A stretch of DNA of 64,000 bases from Avena insularis. Lineage: Eukaryota > Streptophyta > Magnoliopsida > Poales > Poaceae. Shown piece after piece: positions 21,190 through 32,231 of the stretch (positions within the stretch are counted from its first letter, which is position 1; every line of letters begins with the position of its first letter). A model generated the notes under the pieces. It searched no databases, was not told where the DNA came from, and saw only the letters and a list, made by a program, of their open reading frames with translations. The stretch is taken from the NCBI GenBank assembly GCA_023614405.1, contig CM042692.1, positions 123,311,503 through 123,375,502 on the forward strand, in the 5' to 3' direction. Position numbers and translations under genes: made by a program.

Positions 21190-21675
21190 TTATTCCTCAT
21201 CCATAATTGATGGATCGGGGAAGTGGAAACCGTACCTCCACTCTTCTTGAGGTTTAACCTTCATATGAGCACCAATGGTTGGCTTCAAGAGTGGAACCTC
21301 CCCTTCCTTGCTAGCACCTGCACCAATATTAGATAATTCCTTACGCTTGTGCGGTCTTGGATCTGTGGTGATGAACTTGACCGTCTCCACACGCCCTTTT
21401 CCATGTGGCTTGTGATCTTCTCTCTCTTGTTGAGCTTTCTTCATCGCCTCCCAATTGATCTCCGGTGGATCATAGATGTCATGGCAGATGTTGACGTCAA
21501 CCACGTCATCATCGAAATCATTGTTGTAGTACCTTGGCTCGATGTACTCCTTGTACCTTGGGCTAAACCTCTCCACCTCCTCGTCATCGTCCTCCATGGA
21601 CGGGCTGCTAGAGCGGTCCCTAGAAGGATCAATGAGCCTCATGGGTTTCCCACGGCTTGGGGCAGGATAGCGCAT
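21190..21675 (-). CDS. Athila-like downstream ORF, function unknown
   Basis: A 161-codon frame starting MRYPAPSRGKPMRLIDPSRD. Acidic (MEDDDEEVERF, NNDFDDDVVDVN) and basic stretches alternate, and the C-terminus has EEWRYGFHFPDP. It sits between the tandem repeat and the 3' LTR, where Athila elements have their extra ORF. No transmembrane helix is seen. It could be the N-terminal piece of a longer ORF together with 20929-21162. Confidence 0.5.
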   Translation of the reverse strand: MRYPAPSRGKPMRLIDPSRDRSSSPSMEDDDEEVERFSPRYKEYIEPRYYNNDFDDDVVDVNICHDIYDPPEINWEAMKKAQQEREDHKPHGKGRVETVKFITTDPRPHKRKELSNIGAGASKEGEVPLLKPTIGAHMKVKPQEEWRYGFHFPDPSIMDEE

Positions 21676-21837
21676 TGCAAGATTGGTTTCTGTAGATTGC
21701 GATTAGAGAGAGAGACAATGGCAATATATAAGAGGGGTCAGAGGTCGGTAAAACTCGTGAGAAACACCAAATTGTCGTCCAAGAAAAGAATCCAAATGGA
21801 TCAGAGAAAGAAATCACAGATTTGAAAGAGTCCTACC

Positions 21838-22370
21838 GCGTAACGACTAACTATACGGGCGTGACCCGTATAGGTCTGGCCGTATAGTTGGTTCTAGGAA
21901 GATATTTCCAAATATCTCGAGTCCAGGTCGATTAAATCACGACTTAGAACCGACAATAACGTTTTTTAGATGAATATAAAAGAAAGATCAAACAAATAAG
22001 TGTCTGATAGTTTAACGACCAACTGTACGGCCAGAATTTTTGTTCCAGTCGTATAGTTGCGACCGTATAGATTCAAACACCAAAAATAAAAAGTGCCTGG
22101 GAGTTTAACGACCAACTATACGGCTGAAATTTTTGCTCTGGTCATATAGTTGCGACCGTATAGATACAAACACAAAAAAGAAAAACTATCTGAGAGTTCA
22201 ACGACCAACTATACGGCCAGAATTTTTTCTCCGGTCGTATAGTTGCAACCGTATATGCTCAGATATCGAAAACAATTTCACAAAGATGATGCAGAGAGTT
22301 TAACAACCAACTATACGGCGGGAGCTCCCTCTCCGGTCGTATAGCTCCGCCCATATAGTTGGTAAAACCT
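21838..22370. repeat. Tandem repeat (~93 bp) with inverted ACCAACTATACGG arms
   Basis: Units start at 22010, 22103, 22196 and 22298 with GTTTAACGACCAACTATACGG or a variant; spacings are 93, 93 and 102 bases. A more diverged copy starts near 21841. Each unit carries the forward arm CCAACTATACGG and, about 30 bases later, the reverse arm CCGTATAGTTG. The array fills the place where integrase would lie. Confidence 0.9.
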
Positions 22371-22484
22371 CTGTAAAATTTCAGAAAAACACAAGGACTA
22401 TGAAAACAGAATTTTCAAGAGTAAAAATTGTAAAAATAAATCACTTATTTGGGTAAGAACACTTACCCTACACTTACCATTTTA

Positions 22485-24263
22485 TTAATCGGGGATGAAA
22501 AGTTCCTCCCACAACAAGCACTCGTTCTCTTTTGGAGGAATTGACTTTAATTCATCAAATAATTCCCGTAAACAAAAATCACCAGGACTAAAGTTCCTCT
22601 CACTAAGATTTGTGTCTTCCTGGGCAAACATGGACACTACATCTAACATTTTTATTTCTTGCCTCTGCATAATCTGCAACTCAAATTCTTGTAGTGAAAG
22701 AATCCAACGGATCAGTCTTGGCTTATGTTCTTTCCTCTCAAGGAGTTCTTTTAAGCCATCATGATCCGTGTGAACTCTTACATTTGCATCAACTATATAA
22801 GAACGAAATTTATCGCAAGAGAAAAATACAGCAAACAGTTCCTTTTCTTCCTTAGGGTAATTCTTTTGAGCACCATTGAGAGTTCTACTAGCATGATGTA
22901 TAATATTAAATCTACGACCAATTTGTTGTCCAAGAGTTACTCCTACAACATCATCACTAGATTCACATATTAAGTCAATGGTTGTATCCCAAATAGGTGG
23001 TTTAATGATGGGAGCTCGAGTTAAAGCATTTTTAAGTTTATCAAAGGCTTCAAGACACTTATCATCAAAATTAAATCTCATTCCCTTTTGCAAGAGGTTA
23101 GTCAAAGGTTTAGATATCCTAGAGAAATTTCTAATGAACCTTCTATAAAAGCCCACATGACCAAGAAAACTCCTTATACCTTTAATATCCCTAGGTGGTG
23201 GCATTCTCTCTATTGCGTCAACCTTAGCTCTATGAATTTCAATTCCCTTACCTGATACCTTGTGTCTTAGGACTATACCTTCTTTGACCATAAAGTGGAA
23301 CTTCTCCCAGTTTAGAACAAGATTATTTTCTTCACAACGCTGCAAAACTTTCTTGAGATTATCCAAGCAACTAGTAAATGAAGTTCCATAGATAGAAAAG
23401 TCATCCATAAATACTTCCATTATAAGTTCTATAAAATTAGCAAAAATAGCAGTCATACATCGTTGAAAAGTAGCTGCAACATTACATAGACCAGAAGGCA
23501 TACGTCGGTAGGCATATAAACCGTAAGGACTTACAAAAGTTGTTTTAAGTTGGTCATCTGGATGAATAACTATTTGAGAGAAACCAGAGTATCTGTCCAA
23601 GTAACAAAAATGAGTATGGTTTGCTAACCTTTCTAAAGTTTGATCTATGAACGGTAATGGATAGTGATCTTTCCTAGTTTCTTTATTTAATTTCCTGAAA
23701 TCTATGCACATCCTGTGCCCAACAATAGTTCTAGTAGGTATTAGTTCATTGTTTTTATTAGGAACAACAGTAAAATCGCCCTTCTTAGGAACACAATGAA
23801 CATGACTTACCCAATCACTCTCTTTAACATGATAAATTATACCTGCGTCCAGTAGGCATACAATTTCTTTTCTTACCACTTCTTTCATTTCAGGCTTTAA
23901 TTGTCTATTAAATTCTGCAACTGGTTTTGCACCTTCTTCCATGAATATCCGATGGACAGCTATCATGGGACTAATGCCCTTCAAGTCATACATTGAGTAC
24001 CCAAAGGCTTGGCGATGCTCCTTAAGTATCCTCATGAGTTCTTCTTCTTCTCCTGAAAGTTTAGCACTAATAGTAACAGGGAATTTATTGGTATCATCTA
24101 AAAACCTATATTTAAGATTATCTGGTAGAGTCTTCAGCTCTGGGGGTGGTAGTTCCTCGTCCCCTCTCTTTTCTAGCTCTTCAAAAGCCTCATCAGTTGG
24201 AGGTCCCAAAATAGGAAGTGAATTGAATTCATCTTCTAGTTCTTCTAGGTACTTATCCTCCAT
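22485..24263 (-). CDS. Gypsy reverse transcriptase and RNase H
   Basis: A 592-codon open frame without stops. RT motifs: HRIFMEEGAKPV near residue 105, MCIDFRKLNKETRKDHYPLPFIDQ, YAYRRMPSGLCNVAATFQRCM and catalytic VFMDDFSIYG (FMDD form). Connection and RNase H motifs: FLGHVGFYRRFIRNFS, HHASRTLNGAQKNY, KEEKELFAVFFSCDKFRSYI, VHTDHDGLKELLERK. It converts element RNA to DNA. SGLCNVA in place of the common FGLCNAP and RHKVSGKGIE are deviations. The frame ends at 22485 without leading into integrase, so pol is truncated there. Confidence 0.93.
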   Translation of the reverse strand: MEDKYLEELEDEFNSLPILGPPTDEAFEELEKRGDEELPPPELKTLPDNLKYRFLDDTNKFPVTISAKLSGEEEELMRILKEHRQAFGYSMYDLKGISPMIAVHRIFMEEGAKPVAEFNRQLKPEMKEVVRKEIVCLLDAGIIYHVKESDWVSHVHCVPKKGDFTVVPNKNNELIPTRTIVGHRMCIDFRKLNKETRKDHYPLPFIDQTLERLANHTHFCYLDRYSGFSQIVIHPDDQLKTTFVSPYGLYAYRRMPSGLCNVAATFQRCMTAIFANFIELIMEVFMDDFSIYGTSFTSCLDNLKKVLQRCEENNLVLNWEKFHFMVKEGIVLRHKVSGKGIEIHRAKVDAIERMPPPRDIKGIRSFLGHVGFYRRFIRNFSRISKPLTNLLQKGMRFNFDDKCLEAFDKLKNALTRAPIIKPPIWDTTIDLICESSDDVVGVTLGQQIGRRFNIIHHASRTLNGAQKNYPKEEKELFAVFFSCDKFRSYIVDANVRVHTDHDGLKELLERKEHKPRLIRWILSLQEFELQIMQRQEIKMLDVVSMFAQEDTNLSERNFSPGDFCLRELFDELKSIPPKENECLLWEELFIPD

Positions 24264-24292
24264 AACTATTTCTTCATAATTTAGATCTTCAT

Positions 24293-25005
24293 TTATTTAT
24301 TCTTCTTGATTACCAAAGAAAAGAGCTGCCATTTCCTCAATGGTTCTCTCTTCCTCTTCTTCTTGTATTTGTGGAGGTCTGTCTTTAAATTTGGAAAAAT
24401 GGAATTTATTTTCCGTTCCCCAAGCTTAAGAGACACAATCTCCTTCTTGAAATTAACATAGGCACCTATATCACCCAAAAAGGTTCTTCCAAATATAATA
24501 GGGCAAAAAGTGCCAGCTGGCATATCAACAACTACAAAATCAATAGGAAAGTTTTTGTTGCCAATTGTGATAGTTGCATTGTCAACTACTCCCATTGGAA
24601 TTCTAAGGTTTTTTTAGCTAACATAATTGTTATATCAGTATTTTCAATTGTAGCTGGTTGTATTTCTTCTTTTATTTCTAGGTATAAATCATAAGATATA
24701 ACATTAACTTCAGTGCCAAGATCACATAAACTGCAATGAGAGGTTTCTTTAAATATGCAGGGAAGAATAGGCTTACTGACATCTTTTACCTTTGTTTTAC
24801 CTTCAACCAATATGGAAGTCTCTACATCAAGTTCAACTATGTTACATTGTGTATACATAGCCATAATTTCTTCCTTGGTTACCTCTTCATCTTTCCTTAA
24901 GATGTTCCAGAACTTCTGGCATGCTTTCCTCTTCCCTCTTTTCCTATACTGCTTTGACCTGTTCATATTAAAAATATGGTTTTGTGCAGTGTTAGGGAAA
25001 GGCAC
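24293..25005 (-). pseudogene. Athila-like aspartic protease
   Basis: Two frames overlap by 10 bases near 24590. The upstream one has CDLGTEVNVISYDLY, which corresponds to the catalytic DLGAS-type motif with the Ala/Ser part changed to Thr-Glu. The downstream one has IIFGRTFLGDIGAYVNF, the conserved C-terminal ILGRPFL-type strand. The frameshift at about 24595 and the altered active-site neighbours suggest it no longer works. RT follows within 30 bases. Confidence 0.8.
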
Positions 25006-25148
25006 TTCATATATTGGTTATACAGAGGCAAGTGTTGCTTTATCTTCTCTTTTCTTTTTTGGTTCGGGTGGTGGATCATACTTGACTGGACCCTCCTTTG
25101 GAGCTTTAATATGTTATGTAAAAACTTTAACAACTTGCAACACAAGAT

Positions 25149-25948
25149 CTAAATCCAGATAAAGTTCTTTAGATAATTCTTTAACATGGCCTTTTTTTTA
25201 TTATAATCATGAATACAATCATGCTCTATTTCTACGCCTCCTTCACTTCCTATACCAAAATTCCATGAAACTCTATGATCACAAATTATGTTAAGTAAAT
25301 CCCAAGCTTTAGGTATAGGAAGATTCATAAAGGCTCCTTCCACGAAAGAGTCTAGTTCAATTTTATTAGGTTCAATTAAACCGCCATAAAAGATATGTAG
25401 CAAATACCATTCAGGCAAATCATGATGAGGACATAGTCGTAGTAAATCTTTAAATCTAATATAAGCTCTTACTAGTCCTTCATTAGAACGATTCTTCCAA
25501 GTCATTATAAGACGCCCGATTCCAAAAGATTTTGATAGTGGATAATATTTTGATAGAAATTCACAAGCTAAATTATCCCAAGTAGTAGTGGCTTCAGGGG
25601 GTAGAGATCTATACCATGAGAGAGCTGTACTTGTCAAAGTTTGACTAAAAAGTTTAACCTTACCTCATCAACGGTATATCCCATCAATAGAAAAGTGCCA
25701 CATATATCTTTAAAACATGCAATATGCTCATATGGATCAGGATCTTCTTCATCTCCAGTAAATTGCTTCTTATGTAGAATACTAAGTAGTAGAGGATTTA
25801 TTTCAAACCCCCTTGTCTTCTCATTGGAGTTGTCTCTTTTATAAATATCATAGGGCTTCCCAAAGTGGTTGAGTGGGTTAGCACTAGTCATATGCTCAAA
25901 CTCCATCATGTTGGTGGAAACCTGTAACTCAAAACAAAATTTTAGCAA
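25149..25948 (-). pseudogene. gag: Athila-like gag
   Basis: There are two overlapping frames. The first (25948-25634) has GDEEDPDPYEHIACFKDICGTF and the second (25637-25149) has ALSWYRSLPPEATTTWDNLACEFLSKYY, followed by RFKDLLRLCPHHDLPEWYLLHIFYGGL. Together these are the standard Retrotrans_gag domain of plant gypsy elements, split by a frameshift near 25645. The protein forms the particle. It starts just after the primer site and is followed by decayed sequence leading to the protease. Confidence 0.85.
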
Positions 25949-25992
25949 GACAAAAATAAATAAGCAAAAACTAAAAGACCTACAGCGCTTAG

Positions 25993-26011
25993 CTCCCTAG
26001 CAACAACACCA
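25993..26011 (-). other. Degenerate primer binding site (Asp-tRNA type)
   Basis: The minus strand reads TGGTGTTGTTGCTAGGGAG, a decayed form of TGGCGCCGTTGCCGGGGA, the Asp-tRNA complement intact in the neighbouring element at 33763-33780. Confidence 0.75.
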
Positions 26012-26021
26012 AAAAATAGCT

Positions 26022-27060
26022 TGATGACTGCAATTGCATAGATCATTTGTAGCTAGTTTCGAAATAAAGATATCGATCCCACTGGGAGCAGGAGTCTAAA
26101 GCCTAATAATCCTTGAAATAAATATTGCGATAGAAATGCTAGATAAAGTTCTAAGTAACAAGATAAAACGCGAGTAATGTGTAAAAATGTGGTTTTGGGT
26201 TTTGGGTATAAGCGCAATAACAAAGTAAAGCAAAATAACCTAATACAGAAAGTAAGTATCGCGTATGTAAGAAAGATTGGAACTGTAGTAGGGAAAATGC
26301 GTTCTCAGGGAGTAGCGGATACACCACTAGTATTGTAAAGATTTAAGATAAATATTATCATCATGAACATTCTCAACTATGTATGTGTGTGAGGAACTCC
26401 GTATTTGGACGAATAGGCAACAACCGCTGCTCACATCATCCTCATAACCACAACAGTCAGCAATCGACATCAATCGAATTACTGCGCTATTAAGGGACGT
26501 ATCCCATGGCATGGATAGTGATCCGTGAGTTTCCTCGATTTCCCAAGTTGATATGTAAGGATTGCCAACAAATTTATAGTCACTGTAAGTGCTAGCATAC
26601 CTCCGTCTACCAACACGTAGTTCCCTCCATCAAGTCCCCACAAGAGGAAAATATTGAGAGGTCGACTTCTCTCAACATCAAGATGTAGAGAATCTAACAC
26701 ATGGTCACAGCGATGAATATCATAATAGATTTTATATTATTTCTATCTCATACTAGGGCTTGTCCATCTCCCCAAGAACTAATGATCTACTTAGACATGG
26801 AGGCAATCAAGATCATGGCAATGATAATGCAAACAATCATAGATGAATAGTACTTGTATAAATCCACAATGAGTATAGGAACTACAACAAGATCTAGACA
26901 AGATGTAGATGGGATGGATGGAGATGGTGGTGATGTAGTGGTGGATGATGAAGATCGATGCCTTAGCCTCCCGGATTTACGCAGGGCAAAGATGGATCCC
27001 TTGTGGATGAGTTCCCCCTCTAGATGCCTTCCGGAGGTGAGGTTTCTGCGATTTCTGGGT
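26022..27060 (-). repeat. Truncated 5' LTR of the Athila-like element
   Basis: This matches 18473-19510 with scattered substitutions and a small insertion near 26898. Similarity stops after 'gatttctgggtg' at about 27060, where unrelated Tat LTR sequence begins. The lost part would be the U3 start, so the element has lost the beginning of its own promoter region. Confidence 0.88.
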
Positions 27061-27255
27061 GACGAGGGTTAAACTCATCAATGCCCATTGTTATGGACTT
27101 GGGTTTTGGAGAAGGAGGGAGAGCTGGAGGCATCAATCGGCTAGCAGACAAGCACACAAGGACACAAGGTTTACCCAGGTTCAAGCCTCGTATAGGTCCC
27201 TACTCCTACTTGTCAGCTCTTGGAATTATCGAGGGAGTCAAAAGTTACAGGGGGT
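27061..27255 (-). repeat. Tat element LTR, distal piece
   Basis: Contains 'cacaaggtttacccaggttc', a phrase common in grass gypsy LTRs. It ends in the GGGGT (27251-27255) that is repeated at 35306-35310. Its left border with the truncated LTR at 27060 is abrupt; no TG...CA end could be fixed. Confidence 0.6.
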
Positions 27256-28769
27256 TGATGACCCACAAGTATAGGGGGTGTATCGCAGTATTTTCGATAA
27301 GTAAGAGCGTCGAACCCAACGAGGAGTAGAAGGTGCTGGCTAGTGGTATGGATCATGAATTCTCTGCAAATACTTAGCAAACGGATTTTTAGGGGTTTTT
27401 GATAAAGAAAGTAAATAAAGTACGAGTAATTAAAAGATAGTAGGAATAAATGCAGCAAGTGGCCCAATCCTTTATGCAGCAAAGGACAAGCCGGTTGTAT
27501 TACTTAAGATGACCAAACGTTCTTGAGGACACATGGGAAGACTGTCAAGTGCTTTCGCTTCATATAGTTGATTAATCTTCTTTAGCTTGCTAAGTGTTGT
27601 GTGGGTGAACTTGTGCTAATGTACCGACCTTCCTAGGACTAATACATACTTGTGATTATACCCCTTGCAAACATCCGTAAGTACAAGAAAGTAATTAAGG
27701 TAGAAACCTAACCACAACTTTAAACTCTAAGACCCTTACGTCCCTTGTGCAATGGTTTCCTAATGGGGGTTCAGGTTTCTGTCACTCCGGTAACCCCTAC
27801 GATTAGTAGCCAAATACACAATGCATTCCCCTAGGCCCATATAGGTGAAGTGTCATGTAGTCGACGTTCACATGACACCACTAGAATAAGCACACCACAA
27901 CTTAAATATCAAACTATTGAATCTTTCTCAACACAACTCCACTACTAACAACATGACTTCTCCCATGTCCTCAAGAACAAAACGAACTACTCACAAGACA
28001 TCATATGGATCATGATCAGAGATGGAATAATGATGTATAACAATCTGAGCATAAACAATAATTCAATGGTTCACTCAATAGCATCAACTACAAAGAGTAA
28101 TCAACACCGGGAAAGTTTCCCCTATGAACTATGCAATATTCAACCCAATTGTTACAGCAATATGGAGATGGTGATGAGGGTGCTGATGGTGATGGTGGTG
28201 GTGATGATGATGATGATCCCGATGAAGTCTAGCTTGATGGTGGTATTGATGGCGACGATCACCCCTCTCTAGGAAGGAATTCCCTCGACAGAAATCTGTC
28301 TGCCGGAGAGAACTTTCTCTCTTGGTGTTTTCCGCCCCGCAGAGGCGGTGGAATCTTTCTGTGGGTGCTCCCCGAGTCTTAGGGTTTTAGGAGGATGATA
28401 TACGCCAGAGGGGAGAGGCTGGAGTGGTCCAGGGTGGCCACACCACCTCCAGGCGCGGCCTAGGCCTGCCCGCGCCATGGGGTGGTGTGGGCCCCCCTAT
28501 GGCCCACCTCCACTCCATCTTCTGGCATCCTTAGTCTTCTGAAAAAATAGGATTTTCCGTATATTTTACCGGATTTTCTGATCTTCGCGAATTTTGCCTC
28601 CAAACAGCACCTTTTCCATCAGAATCCTGACTGCAGCGGTCCATGCTCCAAAAGTCATCAACCATGCAAAAATAGATGAAATAACATAAGTATCACCTCT
28701 CAATACGAAATATATCAATGAATAATAGTGAATTAAGACATATAATAGTGATGCAAAATGGACGTATCA
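27256..28769 (-). repeat. 3' LTR, gag-only Athila-like element
   Basis: 1514 bp, TGATGACCC...GTATCA. It matches 33792-35305 with few substitutions and small differences in a GAT/GGT microsatellite. Confidence 0.95.
28158..28225. repeat. GAT/GGT microsatellite in the LTR
   Basis: Imperfect GATGGT/GATGAT run; the partner at 34690-34760 has a different order of GGT and GAT units, so the repeat has changed since insertion. Confidence 0.7.
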
Positions 28770-28786
28770 ACTCCACCCAAGCTTAG
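28770..28786 (-). other. Polypurine tract
   Basis: The minus strand reads AAGCTTGGGTGGAGT next to the 3' LTR. Confidence 0.75.
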
Positions 28787-30745
28787 ACTTCGCTTGTCCC
28801 CAAGCGAAACTGAGCTCAATAAAGATGACCTCAGGTTTATGGAGTGAAGAGTCGATAAAAGAATACGGACAAGAAGCATCACATTCATCAAATACATAGA
28901 TCATAATAGAAGACAACTCACTATTATATAACTCAACTTGTAATGAGTAAAGGAAACACAATAAAGATACATAGAGTGAATCATAATTGATAATGGCAAA
29001 CTTAGCTCTTGGTCGAAGAATAGTTGATAATTTGCTGGAGTTCACAAATAACCGGTTTTTCAATGATAGCTTTCAAAGTAGTAAACATCAGGATAAGAGC
29101 AATGTGCAAAGCAAGGAACATGAATGAATAAATCATCATATGCATGAATGAAACACAACAACTCAAGATACTTGCTGAGATAGAAGGGAGTAGGTTTACT
29201 GACTCAACTACAAAGTAAAAGAAAGGCCCTTCAAAGAGGGAAGCAGGGATTGCAAGTCTCATAAAGAGCTCCCAAAAATTATGATACTTACTAGCTTTCA
29301 GCTCTCATTGCCCCTATCATAGACATCTTTAGGTGATTAAGGTTAAAGTGACACAACTAAGAGGATATGCTTGACAAGTTATAAGTTGAAATCTCATGCC
29401 CCTTACTTATGAGTACCGATCCTCATGCTACTCAACTTGAGTCACGAGCAAGCTCTTGTCATTGTAAATACATGTGTATCATAGAGAACCGCCAACGGGG
29501 TACCCATTGCCCGATGATACGGAAGAATCCCCATATCAAAATGACATGGCAAGCAGACAACAAGTATCTCAGCAATCTTCTTATTTACCATGGAAATATG
29601 GTGCTTTTTTCTCTCTTTCCTCTTTTCATAATCTCTTTTTTTCTCTTTTTCTCAATCTCTATCTCTTTTTTTATAAGAATAATGCTTCATAGATGCTCGT
29701 TATGGTTACGCTGTAGGTTTCCACCATGCAGCATGGATTAGACCACCGGCCCAGGCGTTTCTCTAACACACATGCATAACTCCATGGACTTACAAGCTCC
29801 CCTTTCATTTCACACCGACAACATCCATAGACAAAAGAACATGATATCAACTAGGTACAAAGTACCAGTGCAATGTTGAAAGCGTTCCCCAAGACACTAT
29901 GGTTCTGCTAATTCACAACTTACAAAGTGCAAGCATATACGCAACATAGATGGGCACAATGGTTCAAGTTTATTAAGTGCAAGAAAGTAAAGTGTGCCAT
30001 CAAGTTCGTGAGAGCTTTAATCACTAATTTTCACATAACAAGTTTAATTTGGAAGGTAGATAAAACAAGAATTTACTTGGAATAGCAATAATGCTAATAG
30101 GTAGGTATGATGGACACAAATGGCATGGGTTTTGGTTTAAAGGAGTGGATGCACGAGAAGAATTCCCTCTCAGTACAGGTTTTTGGCTAGCAAGGCTGGG
30201 TAGCAATTAAAGAGTTGAAGGAAACAAACAAACATACAAGTGATAAAGACAAACATGAAACTTCCTTGGAAGCACAAAAGATCTTAACTAGGGAATACTA
30301 AACTTATGAGCAAATCAAGAAAGAAAGATGATGAAATTATATTTCTTTAGAGTACTTTTATCTTTTCATTCAACTCTCAAAAATAGTGTTGCTACTGACC
30401 GAGCCAGGTTTGCCAAAACCAACTAAATTAACTCAATGATATCAAAGTGATACCAATACTAACAACAAGATCAATCATATAACCACGAATTGAAAACTAA
30501 TATAAGCTATGCAGCAGAGTAAATGATAGAACTTCTCATTAATATTCCATAACGGTAACTCACACCAAGGGATACATATCTAACGAGAGAGGGGACACTT
30601 CCATAATGCAAACCATCCTACATAATAACTTCTCTATTCATGATATCACTCTACTAATAAGGTAAAAAGATAGAAGATAGTGATGTGATACCGCGACACT
30701 CCCCCAAGCTTGGAACACCAAGGGGATGCCAAACCTGATGACGAA
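28787..30745 (-). other. Non-coding 3' region of the gag-only element
   Basis: About 2 kb of AT-rich sequence with a T/C run at 29605-29675; no coding frame supported. Confidence 0.6.
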
Positions 30746-30952
30746 TCACTCTTTCGGTGGTGGTGGTATCATATTGATGAGCTCTTTGATCAATTTCCCC
30801 AAGTCCTCAATCTCGAAGGTGAGGGTACGAATCAGCTGTGAGTTTTGCTGAATGTGGCTCATGATCATGTTGGGTTGAGAATCCCAGCTCTTGCGATCCT
30901 TTCCCCACTCTACCTCCTTGAAGTCTTCTTTTCCTGCATGGCAGGGATCCAA
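30746..30952 (-). CDS. Small ORF with helical segment (68 codons)
   Basis: MDPCHAGKEDFKEVEWGKDRK followed by a leucine-rich helix QLIRTLTFEIEDLGKLIKELI and a PPPPKE end. It follows the 53-codon frame after about 30 bases. The same kind of peptide occurs in related elements at this position. No known domain. Confidence 0.45.
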   Translation of the reverse strand: MDPCHAGKEDFKEVEWGKDRKSWDSQPNMIMSHIQQNSQLIRTLTFEIEDLGKLIKELINMIPPPPKE

Positions 30953-30979
30953 ACGGTGATGAGGAGGCTTCCCTCCAAT

Positions 30980-31141
30980 TCACATCATCTTGGAAGGGTC
31001 TGCCACCACTCCAATGCTTGCAATGGTAGTGCCGGTGTGCTTTGCCTCCTCTTCATCTTTACTCTTGGTCTCCTTCTCCTTCCCGGGGTCTTGGAGATCC
31101 TCCTCCATAGGCTCCTTCCCTTTATCCTTGGCGGACACCAT
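30980..31141 (-). CDS. Small charged ORF (53 codons)
   Basis: A frame beginning MVSAKDKGKEPMEEDLQDPG and ending DPSKMM, rich in Lys and Glu. A similar small acidic-basic protein recurs before the 3' end in grass Athila-like elements, so conservation rather than length argues for it. Function unknown; possibly an exon of a protein continued by the 68-codon frame at 30746-30952. Confidence 0.45.
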   Translation of the reverse strand: MVSAKDKGKEPMEEDLQDPGKEKETKSKDEEEAKHTGTTIASIGVVADPSKMM

Positions 31142-32231
31142 TGTGCTTCTAAGCTTTCAAGAATAGTTCCTGGCATAAATAGATTGAAACAAAACCACGA
31201 CGAAAACATGATATACAAACCTCGGGAGATCCGGGGGGTTATATATTACGAAGGTTCATAACAAAAGGAAGGTACTGGGAGAAAATGGGTCGGAGACAGA
31301 GGCTAAGGTGGCCACACCACCTGGTGGCGCGGCCAGGGGTGGGCCCGTGCCACAGGGTGGTGTGAGCCACCCTGGCTCCATTTCCGTCCCTCTTTCGCTT
31401 CGTAACTTTCCTTATTGGCTAAAAACTGCAAAAATATAGTTGGATTGTATTTTTGCGGAACTTTTCTTACCAGAACTGTTACCTATTTGAAAACGGACTC
31501 TGCAGGTCTCCTAATTTGGTCTTTGATAGATTCTTCCGGAGGCACCACTTGAATAACATCAATATCTTCATCTTCATACACTTACTGTGAGTCATAAAAC
31601 CCTTCTCTTCCTTATTACACCATTATCTCCATTACCTAGAAATTTCTTTCTCACAAAACTCCACACAGTTCTCATTAGCAACATTAGTATAGGTGAATAG
31701 ATAAAACCTTTTGAGTCCAACTTCAACTGAAAACCATCAAAACATAATCTACTGTAGCAACTCCTTCCGAAAACCCAAAAAGAATTCAAAAAGGAAATCA
31801 AATAAAGAAGCAAATGCAAAAGTGGCAAAATCTGTCAAAACAGACCAGCAGGTAAAGATCATTTTTTTCGAAAATCTTCTGTTGCTCAAATCAAAAAGTG
31901 CAAAACTAACTAAAGTTAAATAACAACCTGGAGCAGAAGCACAAAATATTACAGCTTAATCCGACATACAGAGACCTCTCACAATTTTTTATGGTGAAGC
32001 ACAAAAATCTGTTTCGGGACAGCAACTTCCCCAAATCTTACTTCTCTCTCATTAGAGGTTGATCTTGACTAAAAAACCAAACAAAAAGGATAAGGAGCGG
32101 TTATTACCGAAGTAATAACTTCCAAGACTCAAAGAAACAAAAACAAACTGAAAGCAAAAATAAATTGGGTTGTCTCCCAAAAAGCTCTTTCTTTATAGCC
32201 ATTGAGATGGGCATGATAATTTTGAAGATGC
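31142..32231 (-). other. Non-coding stretch after gag
   Basis: The region where pol would be in an autonomous element contains only AT-rich sequence and no protease, RT or integrase motif. It includes 'gtggccacaccacctggtggcgcggcc' (31307-31333), a phrase also present in the LTR at 28433-28460. Confidence 0.65.

Larger units (their letters stand above)
18473..27060 (-). mobile_element. Athila-like Ty3/gypsy retrotransposon, integrase lost, 5' LTR truncated
   Basis: A minus-strand element with its 3' LTR complete at 18473-19895 and its 5' LTR (26022-27060) missing the last ~390 bp of the repeat. LTRs start TGATGACT; a degenerate Asp-tRNA primer site borders the 5' LTR and a polypurine tract the 3' LTR. 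Coding order is gag, protease, RT, RNase H, then two small ORFs. There is no integrase between RNase H (22485) and the tandem repeat at 21838-22370. The right side is truncated, so no target duplication can be checked; the base run before the left LTR is GCCAT. Confidence 0.9.

Noticed and set aside
22010..22370. CRISPR-like array because of regular spacing
   Set aside because: Units are continuous ~93-bp tandem repeats without unique spacers, inside a plant retrotransposon.
27073..27085. 'actcatca' plus ATGCC as the true LTR end and target duplication
   Set aside because: The left flank of the element is GCCAT, not ATGCC, and LTR similarity has already stopped at about 27060.
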